From contig JBANSL010000013.1 in assembly GCA_037127255.1 (NCBI GenBank), positions 24,833,688 through 24,897,687 of the forward strand: a DNA stretch of 64,000 bases, given 5' to 3'. The position numbers and the translations under genes were made by a program. Positions 33,728 through 45,360 of the stretch are shown piece by piece. Numbering within the stretch: position 1 is the first letter of the stretch; every line of letters starts with the position of its first letter. The stretch is from Persicaria tinctoria. Lineage: Eukaryota > Streptophyta > Magnoliopsida > Caryophyllales > Polygonaceae. A model generated the notes under the pieces. That model was given only the letters and a program-made list of their open reading frames with translations, was not told the origin of the DNA and searched no databases.

Positions 33728-34333
33728 GTCTCATATAATGCCAAAAATTGGCGGCACAAACCCTAGAATAAGATAGATACAGTTTCCATAAAGATAGAAT
33801 TGGGCAGCATTGTGCAGATCCGGAAATATCGAAATCGGCGAGCACCGTTCTTGTAGTGGCGACAGCTTCGACAGATTGAACTTGTAATGCACTTTATGGG
33901 GTCTTCATTCGTCCGATGGATGCAAATGAAAATGTGTTGGAAAGATCTTTTCAAGGAATACAACTCTCATGAAGGCCTCAGAAGCTAATTCAAAGTTCTG
34001 AAAAGCTTAAAGATGAGGTTTCTCCACTTTCTTCATTTTCGCGCTTGTTCTCTTGCTCCTTAGCTTCCCAATTCGACTTCAAACACTACCTTGACTTGTT
34101 CCAAGCTCTTTCATAGCTTTTTCCTTAGCTCTCCTTAGCTTCATTTGCTCCTGATTTCTCCACCTTTCGCAATCGGATCTTATGATCTAAAAAAAGCACT
34201 AAAAACAGTAGATTCTGAACTTCGTATACCAAATGATCAAGAATGCAAATTAACTTGTTAAACATGCAATATGGACATTCTAATGCACCTAAGAATGCCT
34301 ATAATGCCTATACAAAATATGCGTTATCAAGAA

Positions 34334-34965
34334 CTTGGCTAAATGATCTTCATTCTTAGCCCAAATCTTACGTACGTTCTTCATCTCTTCTTCTACTTTC
34401 AAATCGGAATTTCATCTTTGAGCCCTTCAAGATCATCATCACCGATTCATCAAACTAAAACAGACCCTGGGATCGATGGTACCTTGTGCAAGAATCGATC
34501 AAGATCCTTGAAGAACGAGCCAAGATCAGCCCTAGACCTTGCAAGATCCGGTAGCGCAAGTAGATGGAGACGATCTCAGCCCCACAGGCGAAGGATCAGA
34601 AACAACAACGTATCACAAGCATTTACAAAAGAGATCATGATGATATTAGTAAGAAACATCCGATTAAAGTCCATGCATGAATGTAAACAACACACATGAA
34701 TAAGATAAACGCAGGTCAATATATATTCCTATAACACAAGACAACATCCAACAATCCCTGAAAGTTACATGAACGAGGTAAAAAAATCCCTTAATGTCAC
34801 AAACGCATACTCAATCACACATGAACGAGGTAATGGAAAACATCTGACAATCCCTCAAAGTCACACATCAACACGATAAACCCACTTGTTGTCCTCTAAC
34901 AATGGTAACAATAACGAAGACTCAATCTAAAGCGTCCGATCTCCCACCATGTTGTATATCAACTA
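34334..34965. other. Duplicated LTR flank and unassigned DNA
   Basis: 34363-34690 duplicates 27237-27545. 34691-34965 contains two similar segments ('acatgaacgaggtaa' near 34768 and 34822; 'acaatccctgaaagt'/'acaatccctcaaagt' near 34752 and 34846), a local direct repeat with a period of about 90 bp. No gene is supported. Confidence 0.5.
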
Positions 34966-36177
34966 CTACAACTTCATCCTCGCATCATTCCACTTCACAT
35001 TGAGGAACAACTCCCATTGCTCCGAATCTCGCATAAGCGAGATGGTGAAGCAAACACTATAGGGGCTCTCCTCGATGAGGAGTCCCTCCCTCCCCATTTT
35101 GTTGATGACATATATAGCCTTTGCTCTCTTCCTTTACGGCTTGCTCAATGACACCCCTTCCTTCTCCAACATGGAAAGTGACTTTTCGTTCGTCTCCTGC
35201 ACCTTCTTGGCATGTTGCTGATACAAATGCTATCCCACCTACTTCTGCAGGCTTCACTTCCACGTGCCTTAGGAAAATCCCGCCCCAGTCATGGATAGGC
35301 GTTTACCCCCTTGAAAGGAGCACTACTGGACCCATGGGCAGGAGGAGGGGTGGGACCCGGCCCGGCCTGTCCCAATAGGTGCCCTTGGCGCATTGGGAAC
35401 ACGGATGACGTCTTCAAAAGGAATGGGACCCTTGGTCGCAGGTTGGGTCGGGATGAGGTCATCTAACTCGTCATCTATATACATGCCTCCACCCAGAAGG
35501 GGGTCAACTAGAGACCTTTGAGCACATCCATCAGCCTCCTTCTCATTGTTGTCCTCGTTATTATCATTGTCAAGGCCACTGCGTCCTACAGAAGTGAGGT
35601 CCCCCGTTGGCCTTTCCTGACGCAACCATCGATGGGGCGATGCACTATTGCCCGTTCATAAATAACCCCTCTTACAGTTGGGTCAAGAGGTCCTCCAAGT
35701 CTAAAGGAAACCCTTCTTCCAAAAATGCCCAAACTCGGTACTCTCCTGGGCATAAAGGGTAGACAACGGAGCACCTCACAACCAAATTCTATAGTGACAA
35801 TTCTATGCAATGAATATAGCGATGTACACGTGCCTTTATTTTTTTTATCCCACCACTCATTGGTGGCAACGATTTTTCCCTTTTGTGCATCCCATCCGAG
35901 GCCAGTCTCCGCTCACTTTAGCGTCATCCACTTTGACCAATTGTTCTTTATGTCATGGTTCTGGTTTTTCAAGGTGTGTGAATTGCACTTACATCCTATC
36001 ATCTCCTCAAATTGAACCTTTAACCTCTTCCATGCAATAGGTTGTTCTCTACCAACAGACTAGCGATACGCTATGAAGAGTTCGACAAGGGATCTTTGTG
36101 AGTGCAATGGACCAATTAAATGCCTTAACTTTCGGAGATGCCATCTCCTTTTCATGTCCCTTATTTTTCGATGCCAT
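34966..36177 (-). pseudogene. Myb/SANT-like DNA-binding domain protein, broken
   Basis: Minus strand from ATG at 36177 (MASKNKGHEKEMASPKVKAF) downward, with several frameshifts and stops. The N-terminal ~130 residues match the Myb/SANT-like domain (Myb_DNA-bind_3) pattern: NWSIALTKI..ELF, LKNQNHDIKNNWSKW, GLGWDAQKGKIVATNEWW, then RCLPFMPRRVPSLGIFG. An acidic, low-complexity middle follows (MYIDDELDDLIPTQPATK), then a possible C-terminus ending at 34966-34968. Such proteins bind DNA in the nucleus and are found both as host regulators and as PIF/Harbinger transposon partners. No nuclease partner was found nearby. Frames and end point are approximate. Confidence 0.6.
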
Positions 36178-36439
36178 TATGAACAACTAGCAGTAGCACA
36201 ACAAGAAGAACAAGTGATTATTGTATACAACACGCATAAAGGTCACAAACTATCACATAACGAGTTCGCAATAGATGGTAAGAGAGGAAGGTTTCCTCCG
36301 TACATGAATAAGAAAACAATGGCATAAGTGGAATTCACAAGAATAATAGAAGGAGAAGTTGAATTGTGACAGGTAAGAAACTTCAACGACATAAGTGCTT
36401 GACACAAACCAACAAACAATCGGGATGGAGTCAACCGTG

Positions 36440-36815
36440 CAACAATAGGTGAGATTAGCTCGACAATATGGTGGATCACTAACACATAAAACATATCAAC
36501 ACATATGACAAATTGACAAAGACAAAGTAGACAGTCACATCACATAATACCAACATACAAATTTCAGAAACTACTCGCAGCTTGATTGATTATCAACCTC
36601 CAAACTTAGCCCAATTGTGACTTACTAGCATAACTCCTTCGAATTGGTCTTGCACAAAAGAAAAGAAAGTGTTTGTAGCTCGACAATGGTAGATCATTAA
36701 CACATAGAAGACATCAACATAGATGAGAAATTGAGGGATAAGAAGTAGATAGTCACATCACACAAAAACAAGATACAAAAATCATAAAAGCATCGCACCT
36801 TGATTTGTAGCTCGA
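36440..36815. repeat. Direct repeat of about 125 bp, 225-bp offset
   Basis: 'agctcgacaatatggtggatc' to 'cagcttgatt' (about 36451-36575) recurs, diverged, as 'agctcgacaatggtagatc' to 'caccttgattt' (about 36677-36808). The repeats lie upstream (minus sense) of the Myb/SANT-like pseudogene. Function unknown. Confidence 0.6.
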
Positions 36816-36890
36816 CCTGATGATTGGAAATTAAACAACATAACCTCAATTTCACCTCCCTAAACGAGAGAAGCTCGAAATAGACCCTAT

Positions 36891-37334
36891 ATGACAGTCA
36901 CCAACCCCAAAGTTCAACTGAATAAAACGAATTCGGCCAACATGTCCACACAAATTGGAAGGCTAGAAGCAATAAAATTTCACCTCCATAGTAGCCGAAT
37001 TCGCAACATAAACTCAACACAAAACAATACTGGAGTGACAATACATATCAATTCCAGCACAAACACATTACAAATCAGTGTAGAAGGGGGAGAAACTCAC
37101 ATGGCGACTGTCGGAGTTCCGTACATCAGTGGACAACTTTCGATACTCACCATCGAAGACTATAGGTTGGAGCCGATCGGGAAGCCATCGACAGTGCTGG
37201 TGGGATCGCTCTATGTGAATTATGCAAACCCTCTACAGCTCACCTCTCGACAAGGTGAGACAAGACGTTTTGTGGTAGTGAAAGTTGTGAATCGGTGGGG
37301 TTTGGTAGCATTTGCATTAAATATCAAAGGCTAA
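36891..37334 (+). CDS. Hypothetical ORF, 147 codons, unsupported function
   Basis: An ATG-initiated frame of ordinary composition, rich in Thr, Asn and Val, without a recognised domain, signal peptide or membrane segment. It begins just after the direct repeats and ends before AT-rich intergenic DNA. It could be chance, or an exon of an unrecognised gene. There is no neighbour evidence for expression. Confidence 0.2.
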   Translation: MTVTNPKVQLNKTNSANMSTQIGRLEAIKFHLHSSRIRNINSTQNNTGVTIHINSSTNTLQISVEGGETHMATVGVPYISGQLSILTIEDYRLEPIGKPSTVLVGSLYVNYANPLQLTSRQGETRRFVVVKVVNRWGLVAFALNIKG

Positions 37335-38253
37335 AATTTGTATTTCAACACATCGCCTTAATTCATAATCTTCATTCATTCAAACACTATACGAGATACA
37401 TTTCGAAAATAATCTCTACCCTTTCTACCTCCTTAAAATAATCTTCACCCCTTAACCGCCTCACCCCCCCTGCGGGAGAATGTTCTATTACTACTATTTA
37501 AATGCAATCTATTCGGTATCATAAAACTCTATATTTTGTACTGCATTCTCGTAAAATGTTATATTATCAATACATTTGTAGTAGGTGTTTCTTGCCACGT
37601 AAAAATTGGGACTAGTGAAACAACATAATCTTGTTCAAACTATATGAAATATTCAAAGTGAGTGAAGTGTATCAAAGTGTGTATAACACAAACAATATGA
37701 AAATGTTAAAACATATGACATACTTGACCAAAGTTTTTTTTTTTAAGCTTTGTATTGAGGGATATAAAATAAACACTTTGTTAATTTTCATAGACGTCTA
37801 TTTAAAACTCTCTAAAAGATTATTCCTATATGGATCAATTGTGAGCAATATAGAGTAATTTATAATCTAATACCTTGTCCAATATGACAACAAAATATTT
37901 TCGATATGAATGGTGATCACAAATTTTGGTATATCATATTCTCATTGCATCGAAGTATGCTTCTGTAGAGTCCTCAATACTAACATTTTTTTATTCAATC
38001 ATTTGAGATTATGAAAGTTTATGTTAAAAAGAACTACAAATATAATAGTCTAAAAGAACCTCCTTTGAAACTATTTGGTACATCCCTTATTATGATCAAT
38101 GTACTTTAATTTTCTAGCAAAGTAACAATAATTTATTTTGGATGGTTGGTTTCCTTCGTTTGTATATGCAAAAATAGGCTATAAATCGTTGGTTTAAATC
38201 AAATACTATAAGTGATTTAATAAGAGTTATATTGTATTCCAAGTCTTTTTCTA
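37335..38253. other. AT-rich intergenic DNA
   Basis: No gene, repeat family or structured RNA recognised. A 75-codon frame at 37631 is low-complexity and not convincing. Confidence 0.5.
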
Positions 38254-39040
38254 CTCCCTCCGATCAGCAATAGATGTCATTTTAGCTTTTGACACAAGTT
38301 TTAAGGAATTAACCATTTGGACTACAATACATTTGATCTAAATACTCCCTTTTGGTCAGCCCATAAAATTGAAAATTGCCTTAGTGGATAATGTAATGAG
38401 TAACTGAATGTGAGAAGTCACTTCAATAAATGCATCTATATAATTCTCATTTCTTTAGGCTGTAATTCTCATTTCTTTAGGCTCCAATATTTTTTTTCAA
38501 AGTAAATTTGGTTCCAAAATGAAAATTTTAAACAATCAATCCTTCTTAAAATTGTTCAGCAGTGGATTTGTAGTGCACGTCGTCATGAACTTTACTTTTG
38601 CTTGGCCTTTAAAAGTAACATATTTTGATGATGAATGAACAAATGAATATATAGCGTTGAATCGAATTTTAGTGCTGAATCAAATGATTAAGTAGAGTGG
38701 GAAAATGAGTTTTTAACACCAACAAAAAAAATTCAAATTTTTACAAACGTTCAAACGAAAAAAAAACCTAGAAAAATTTATCTTTAAAAAACACCATTAT
38801 ACGAGTACATATTAGATGAAAGGTAAAAAAAATGGATGCATAACACTGAGCCCTTTGTCAGACTTGATTGGGAAAGAAATTTTCATTTAATGCTATATAA
38901 TCATAAGCTCAATTGTTTCTTTTCTTTCACTAATTCTGGAAGGGCAATTTTGGATTAATGATGCCCAAATAGCTTAAACGACAAATATTTATGAAGAAGA
39001 TTTAAGAGCTAAAATGAAATCTATTGCTGAACGGATGGAA
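38254..39040. mobile_element. Long Stowaway-like (Tc1/mariner-type) element
   Basis: 787 bp between TA dinucleotides, with terminal inverted repeats of roughly 35 bp: the left end begins CTCCCTCCGATCAGCAATAG and the right end, reversed, TTCCATCCGTTCAGCAATAG, continuing in parallel to TCATTTTAGC. No transposase frame is present. It is longer than a typical MITE, so it may be an internally deleted autonomous element. Confidence 0.78.
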
Positions 39041-40140
39041 TATTATTTATTTATTTTATATTAAATGCATTTTATTGCTTATATATGGAAGCACAGCTAA
39101 ACGTTCGTTTAATCTTATGTTGATTGTTTGTACTCTACAAGTACAAGGACTTACTAGCGCTATAATATTACCTTCTCTGTTTTAAAAAAGAAGAGTTACA
39201 ACCACTTATCAACTTATGTATACAACATATTCAAACAATATCAAGTTTTGAACTATGCAGTGCAAAAATCAATCAAACAAGTTATCTACTTTCATCTCCA
39301 TAACTTTGTTTATAGTGCATTCGTAGTTAAAATAATATTCTTGGGTGATTTATGTCTTTCGGTTGATTTGATAACATTATGCATGCATTCATGGATACTA
39401 TATGTGTAAAACTCTAGCACCTTTCTCTCTTAATGTCATTCACATCACCATTTCATCACTCACTTCTAGCATTCAATATTAAATGCATCAAAGCCTCTAT
39501 ACGATACTGACCATATCATCTGCTTGGAACTTGCTTACCGTCACTCATTGACCCATCAATCATTGTCCAAATCTACTTCAATAACCCAATGTCAAACTTT
39601 GAACTAATATAATTTGAATACACTAACATTTCATAAATACATCTCATCTATATCGTCTCTATTAGCAAATGTGTGAAAAATGACCATTTTATAAATACAT
39701 ATAATCTCTAGCGACTCTAATAGCATATGTAAGATCAAGGATCATTTCATATCATACTAGATAGGGGGGGGGTGGGTTAAGCCCAACAGGCCAAAGTCCA
39801 AATCCAATAGGCCCATGTTCAAAATTTTCATTTATATGGAAAACCCACAACAAACCTTAATCTCAATTCTAGGTTTTCATTCATTTAATTGATAAGCATT
39901 ATACCTATCACATATTTACAACTATATGTTCTTATCCAAAAGGATTATCTAAGATTTTGATCATGCTTAATTTTTCCTGATTGTTTCCCTTTTTTTTTTT
40001 ATAACAAAATCATAATACCTAAATTGATTTGAACATCTAGCTATAAATGGTATTCGAACTTGACATTTAACCTTGTTTCTTCACATTAATTGAACCAAAA
40101 CAATAATTACATTGAAAACTGAATTCGTTATTCTACAAGA
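39041..40140. other. AT-rich intergenic DNA
   Basis: No gene recognised. An eight-base G run followed by TGGG (39763-39774) and a nearby GTTAAGCCCAACAGGCC stretch are the only noticeable features. Confidence 0.5.
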
Positions 40141-40194
40141 AAGATCTCGAATTCTTGTTTGGCCTAAAAGGATCAAACAAGAATTCGAGATCTT
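40141..40194. repeat. Perfect 20-bp inverted repeat with 14-base loop
   Basis: AAGATCTCGAATTCTTGTTT (40141-40160) is exactly complementary to 40175-40194. The spacer is GGCCTAAAAGGATC. It is not flanked by a recognised transposon end or terminator context. Confidence 0.85.
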
Positions 40195-40567
40195 CATTAT
40201 CTCAAAATCCCTTGGTCATTGTAGTCACTCCTAATAGCATTAATAACACACAAATTATCTCATTTGATTTTAATATGTTGAATCTTAAGATTTAGTACTT
40301 CTTTTAATCTATTCCTAAGAGCGTATGCTTTTATCACCAAAACCAAATACATAATAAAGATCTATCATCATTCATACTCACCACATAATATAGTAAGGTG
40401 AACTCTAATAACATATCCGAATCAAACTAATTTCCATCATGGAGGAAACCATCAACATTATGGTTAAAGTAATTTGGTTTAGGATTTTCCCATTTAATAT
40501 TTGACTCCTTTTTTAGTGAGGATTTTCCGTTTGTAATAAAATATTTATACCCATGTTCTCTATTGTT

Positions 40568-40591
40568 CCCCCCCCCCCCCCCCCACCCCCC
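40568..40591. repeat. Poly-C tract
   Basis: 17 consecutive C, one A, then 6 C. The opposite strand is capable of G-quadruplex-like structure. Length is likely variable. Confidence 0.9.
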
Positions 40592-40706
40592 AATTGAAGA
40601 TAGTGTCTTGCCTAAAAATAATTTGATTACTAAAGTATCAAATCATTCACCAGATTAGTAGCGAACTAGTGTTGTCATGCTCTTTGGTCCAATCTTATGA
40701 TATGTA

Positions 40707-40942
40707 CTCCCTCCGTCTCATAATAAATGTCATTTTACTTTTCGGCACGTTTTTTAAGGAGCAAAAAACTCTATAAAATATTATTTATTTAATTAATTTT
40801 TTTATATAATTTGATAATTAGTAGTAAAAAGTATAACATTATGTAAAAAAATTAATTAAAATAATAATATTTTATAGAGTTTTTCGCTCCTTAAAAAACG
40901 TGCACAAAAAGACAAACGACAATTAATATGAGACGGATGGAG
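40707..40942. mobile_element. Stowaway MITE
   Basis: 236 bp between TA dinucleotides; ends CTCCCTCCGTCTCAT and, reversed, CTCCATCCGTCTCAT. Nearly the whole element folds back: 'ttttttaaggagc' and 'ctctataaaatatt' in the left half recur in reverse in the right half. Noncoding. Confidence 0.92.
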
Positions 40943-41125
40943 TATCTTATAAGATAATGTCTATTCTTTTGTTGTCCTGATTAATCAAATAGATTTCTTC
41001 ATATATTGATAATTTGTGTTGTTGTACATACATATATTAAGTGTATTACATTCTATTAAGGATGGTTACATAACACAGATTGAAGGAGCATTGTAGCTCG
41101 ATCGGGTTCTTGTAATTTTGTTTTC

Positions 41126-41164
41126 ATTAGAATGACTTATATTATATTATATTATATTATATTG
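41126..41164. repeat. (ATATT)n microsatellite
   Basis: Tandem ATATT units directly left of the next Stowaway-like MITE. Confidence 0.85.
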
Positions 41165-41166
41165 TA

Positions 41167-41422
41167 CTCCATCCCCGTTAAGAAAAACATATCGTTTTAG
41201 GAGTAAAATCTTGTTAAGAAAAATATGTCGTTTTAGATATTTTGGTGTTCACTTTCCAAAATTACCCTTGTAAGGGTAATAGATTTATTAGTTGTAGTTT
41301 TCAATAAAGTGAAAAAATAAAGTAATAATTAGGGGTATAAGTGTATTTTTGTTTGCTTTTAGTTGCTTTCGTAAAAAAATGTGTAGATGTCTAAAACGAC
41401 ACGTTTTAATTAACGGAGGGAG
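41167..41422. mobile_element. Stowaway-like MITE, second family
   Basis: 256 bp between TA dinucleotides; ends CTCCATCCCCGTTAAG and, reversed, CTCCCTCCGTTAATTAA, with shared subterminal 'atgtcgttttag'/'gtgtcgttttag' sequence. Noncoding. Confidence 0.85.
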
Positions 41423-42037
41423 TATTATATTTATCAGAGAAAGTTCTCTTTAGAATATATATCTAGGTCCTATATTCAATTACATAGTGAGGTACAATGT
41501 TCCATTTTTTTATTTAACATGTTTATTACAAATAATATTAGCCTATCATAATGCTATTGGGGTTGAGGAGGAAAAAAACACATACATAAAAAAAAACATA
41601 GATATCAATTCCAACTTCTTTTGTGAAGCTCCTACAAGGAGGAGAAATGGAAATTGAATCAAACACATATTACTACCCATCAAATGTATCCATTATTAAA
41701 GAGGATGATATTAAAACATAACAAAAATAGTTTTTTTTTTAAATGTTTAAGTAATACAAAATAACCAACGACAAACCCACCAACTACTTAAGCCGACTAA
41801 TCATGACATAATTCATATTAACATAAAATTATTCAAGTCAGTTTCTATCAAGGAAATATACACAAATCGGATGATATGTGCATGCTTCTCAAAAAATATT
41901 AGTATATTGTTGGACCCTCTATCATAAAGGTAATTAAATTTTATTTTATTTTGTTGTGGAAAAAATATTAAAATAGTTAAATCACACATTCATCACTTTT
42001 GTCCCTAAATGTGACAACCTCGATCAACACCAATAAC
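41423..42037. other. AT-rich intergenic DNA
   Basis: No gene, repeat family or RNA recognised in this stretch. Confidence 0.5.
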
Positions 42038-42184
42038 TAGGGGTTGGCGCGGGACGGGACGGGATGGGGCTCGTCTCGCGTCCCGTCACGCATAGTTTTT
42101 GCGGGACAGGATTCACTACTTTTTTTCAATCCCGGATGGGCCTTGTCCCTCACGGAATGGGAGAGGCCTTGTCCTTCAAATAAA
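42038..42184. mobile_element. Fragment of the TAGGGGTGGGC hAT-type MITE
   Basis: Starts TAGGGGTTGGCGCGGGAC and resembles the CCCGTCCCG-rich arms of 32577-33226, including 'ccttgtccctca' and a terminal 'caaataaa'. Only one end and arm are present. Confidence 0.65.
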
Positions 42185-42249
42185 CTTATTCATCTACTAC
42201 AAGATGCATTTATCTCACACAAATGAATAAACGACATTGTTATCATTGC

Positions 42250-42545
42250 CCATTAAATATTTCATCCAATTGGATGACAATCCAATTGGATGCGAAAAAA
42301 GTCTATAATGAAATTCAATGGAATTTCTTGCTTAAGGTGTTAAGTAACTTTTATTTCCACCATATCTTTGCGAACTGGATTCGAGAATATATGCATATCA
42401 CTACTATTTTCTTCTTGGTCCTGGTAACCAATGGACTACTATACCTCTTTCTACCGTATAAAGGTGTTTGCCAAGGGGACCCGTTGACACCATTCCTGTT
42501 TAGCTTTGGAAGAAAACTATTGGCTAGAGAATGGAAAAAAAAAAA
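42250..42545 (+). pseudogene. LINE reverse transcriptase fragment
   Basis: The frame 42223-42594 contains IQLDAKKVYNEIQWNFLLKVL and KGVCQGDPLTPFLFSF, the RT blocks that precede the catalytic YADD in plant L1-type LINEs. The catalytic block itself is missing; a Stowaway MITE follows at 42575. About 100 residues of a protein normally over 1000 remain. Confidence 0.75.
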
Positions 42546-42574
42546 CAAAGAATGTGGTGACAATCTAAAACACA

Positions 42575-42812
42575 CTTCCTCCGTCCCACAATAGATATCG
42601 TTTACTATTCATGCACATTTTCTTAAGAAGCTAAAAATTATATAAAATATCAACATTTTATTATATATTTTTAAATAATATCATACATAATACTAATAAG
42701 TATAGAATTATTTTTTAAAAATTAATTAAAAAATGGATATTTTATATAGTTTTTAGCTCATTAAAAAGCGTGCATGAATAATCCAAAGGCAACTATTGTG
42801 AGACAGATGGAG
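42575..42812. mobile_element. Stowaway MITE, third copy
   Basis: 238 bp; ends CTTCCTCCGTCCCACAATAG and, reversed, CTCCATCTGTCTCACAATAG, with the same fold-back layout as 40707-40942. The right side has TA; the left target base is changed to CA. Confidence 0.87.
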
Positions 42813-43640
42813 TATTAGTTTAGCCCTAACAAAGAAGGATACAAATTTTTGTTTCTATCCTTCGCATATGATTTGATAATTTTTGCATTTCAAATCAAAC
42901 AAGACACCAACTACAAAATTACCTAGAAATTTCAAAATCTACAGCCTTGAAAAATACTTAGATTAACAAATCAATATAATAATTAACAAAATAGAAAGCA
43001 ACCAATTTGTCCCTAGAAAGAACATGTAATCTAATTGGCATAAATTTGACCACTAAACTACTCTATACAGTAGAGTACTTTATATTTTTGGCACAAATAC
43101 ATAAAGAACTTGATATAGGTAAGCGAACAAAAATCGAACAAATGCACGGCTATTCACCGATTTTCGGTGTTGACAAACCATGTCGACTAACTTTTTCCAA
43201 GCAAAAAAAAAAAAGTTTACCGACACCAGAATTTGGTAAAAGCACTATGCATGTAGTGGTATAAAACCGTGCGTATAACAATTTGCTACCAATTAAGATA
43301 CCATGAGGCAATATATTTGAATACATTTGCATGACATGCCATTTTTTCGTACCAAATTAAAAATTTGTCCACGAATTTGTTTTATTGGTAAAAAGTTCAT
43401 CTCAGCAAACCCTAAATCTTCTCCCTCAAATCTATCTGACTCTCCTCCTTTCTCTCGATCTATCTCTTCTCCTCCCTCATATCTCCGGCATCGGTTTCTG
43501 ACCACCGACTTCTCAAACCTTCCATCTTTTTCCACCATCTTAGAAGATGTCTAGATACGATCCTCGTATGAACCAGCACTAGCAATTCTGGTGGCTTCCC
43601 TCTCACCTCCTCACCAGATCTAGAGTGTGGTCAGAGGAAC
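42813..43640. other. Intergenic DNA
   Basis: No supported gene. A CT-rich stretch (43410-43490) looks like a plant 5' UTR or leader, but no coding exon follows that can be recognised. Confidence 0.4.
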
Positions 43641-43649
43641 GAGGCGCCG

Positions 43650-44180
43650 ATGAGCCAGATCCCTCCTTGTTGTCGCACGATGGTTGCGATTAGGAAGAAT
43701 TCCATTTCCGCCGTCCGATTTTGATTTCCGCATGATGGTTGCGATTAGGAAGAATTCAATTTCCGCCAGATGGTTGCGATTATGAAGAGTTTCGATGACT
43801 GGATTTAGTGGAAGGATTAGGAATAATTCAATTTTCGATGTCCAATTTCGATGGTTGCGATTTGCAGTGCTGGTGGCACCGATTTCCGGTGCTAATTGCT
43901 TCCGATTTCGATGGTTGGAATTTCTGGTGCTGGTGGCACCAACTTTCAGTGTTGGTGGCACCGATTTTTGGTGCTGGTGGCCTCAAAATCAGTCGTTACG
44001 CCGAAGAAACACATAAGAGCTCCTTTGTTGACATCCCTTTGATTTTTGTTGTCAGGTCTGTGTTTGAAAAAAAAAAATATGTCTGTTGATTTCCAGTGCT
44101 GGTGACATCCCTTTGGTTTTTGCTCTCAGATATGTGTTTCCAATTTCTGGTGCTAGTGGCACCGATTATGAAGAATTCAA
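43650..44180. repeat. Degenerate minisatellite-like region
   Basis: Variants of two words recur: 'gatggttgcgattaggaaga' (about 43679, 43734, 43771) and 'ggtgctggtggcaccgattt' (about 43866, 43926, 43950, 43970), with diverged versions to 44165. Spacing is irregular. The several frames of 73-113 codons are products of the repeat. Confidence 0.6.
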
Positions 44181-45360
44181 TTTCCGCACTTTTTTGAAGC
44201 CTGTAGTTTGAGCTATGGTGGTTTTTTGGTGTGGAAAGCGGGAGACATTGAAACCAAAGAAGCAGGAGGGCGAGCAAGGTCGGGAAGAAATGAAGACGAA
44301 CACTTGAGATCAGTTTGACATTAATTTCGAGAGCACAAACTCAAGGTCGAGGCTCTCTCTACTGTAGTTAGGTGTTCATCATCGTATATGAATTTATTCT
44401 TGATTTGGATTTTGAAATGCGAAAATACGAAAATGCTAAAATGCTAAAATGGTGAAATGTTGAAATTTATATTATTGTTCGCATCTATTTAGTGTATTTT
44501 CGGGTTGTTCTACTTGGTGAATTTGTGAGTCCGCATAATTGTTGTCCGTATCATTTTTGGGTTGTTCTATTATTCGCATCATTGATTTCAGCAACTCCGG
44601 TTTCAACAACACGGTGGACATTTAGCTAATATTGGTAAGTTGGTAGACAAAATGTTAATAAAGACGAAAAATATGAACTTTCTAGTAAACACCCCATATG
44701 TTTTAGGGTACACAAATTTTTATTTCTATTTCTTTAATCATGCGCGTAATTGGTCAATTTGGTATGTCCATAAAAAGAAAGATTTGAATATGTCATGATC
44801 TAGAATGCGTGGCAGCAGTTACCACAACCTCAAGTTGTGGTTGAGAAAGAATTCAACATGTCTATCTGAACTAGTTGAGAAATAATGTTGTCATGGCAGT
44901 AGATCGATGCTAGCTGTGGAGTTGGTTGGTTGTGTATTTTTCATTGTCCACACACAAGGAAGGAATATGCTTAAACCAATAAAGGCAAGAACACTATCCA
45001 CAAATCAATTTATATAAAATTGTAAAAAAAGAATCTTTTTTTTTTCAATTTAACTTGTAAAATGTACTGGTAATTTTCCTTGAAAACAAATCTCCCTTAA
45101 TTACCCACATATACAATTAATACAAACACTATATCCACCCCCGTATATATTGAGAGCCGATCGACAAAGAAAATTTTTCACAATTTCACAAATATTTTTG
45201 AATCTATAACTCAAGCTTGGCTAAAAAATTACAGTAATACACATTAATATTACAAACAAGATTGTGTGCCATAAAACAACAACAAACGACACAGATTCGA
45301 CTTCGACCCATGTATATCGTTTGCCAAAATTTGAAGCAATTTTTATTTTAATGAAAGGGA
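44181..45360. other. Intergenic DNA
   Basis: No gene recognised. 44416-44470 has short repeats of 'gaaaatgctaaaat' type. Confidence 0.5.

Larger units (their letters stand above)
31771..34333 (-). repeat. Athila-family LTR, minus strand, split by hAT-type MITEs
   Basis: 31771-32190 and 33728-34333 are the two parts of one LTR. Its minus-strand start is at 34330 (TGATAACGCATATTT) and it shows the usual 'caatcggatcttatgatct' and 'gcctataatgcctata' blocks. The lower end is lost at 31771. A 1.5-kb hAT-type element with a perfect 8-bp duplication interrupts it. Confidence 0.72.

Noticed and set aside
36440..36815. CRISPR array
   Set aside because: Only two diverged copies of a long unit, without short spaced identical repeats, in plant nuclear DNA.
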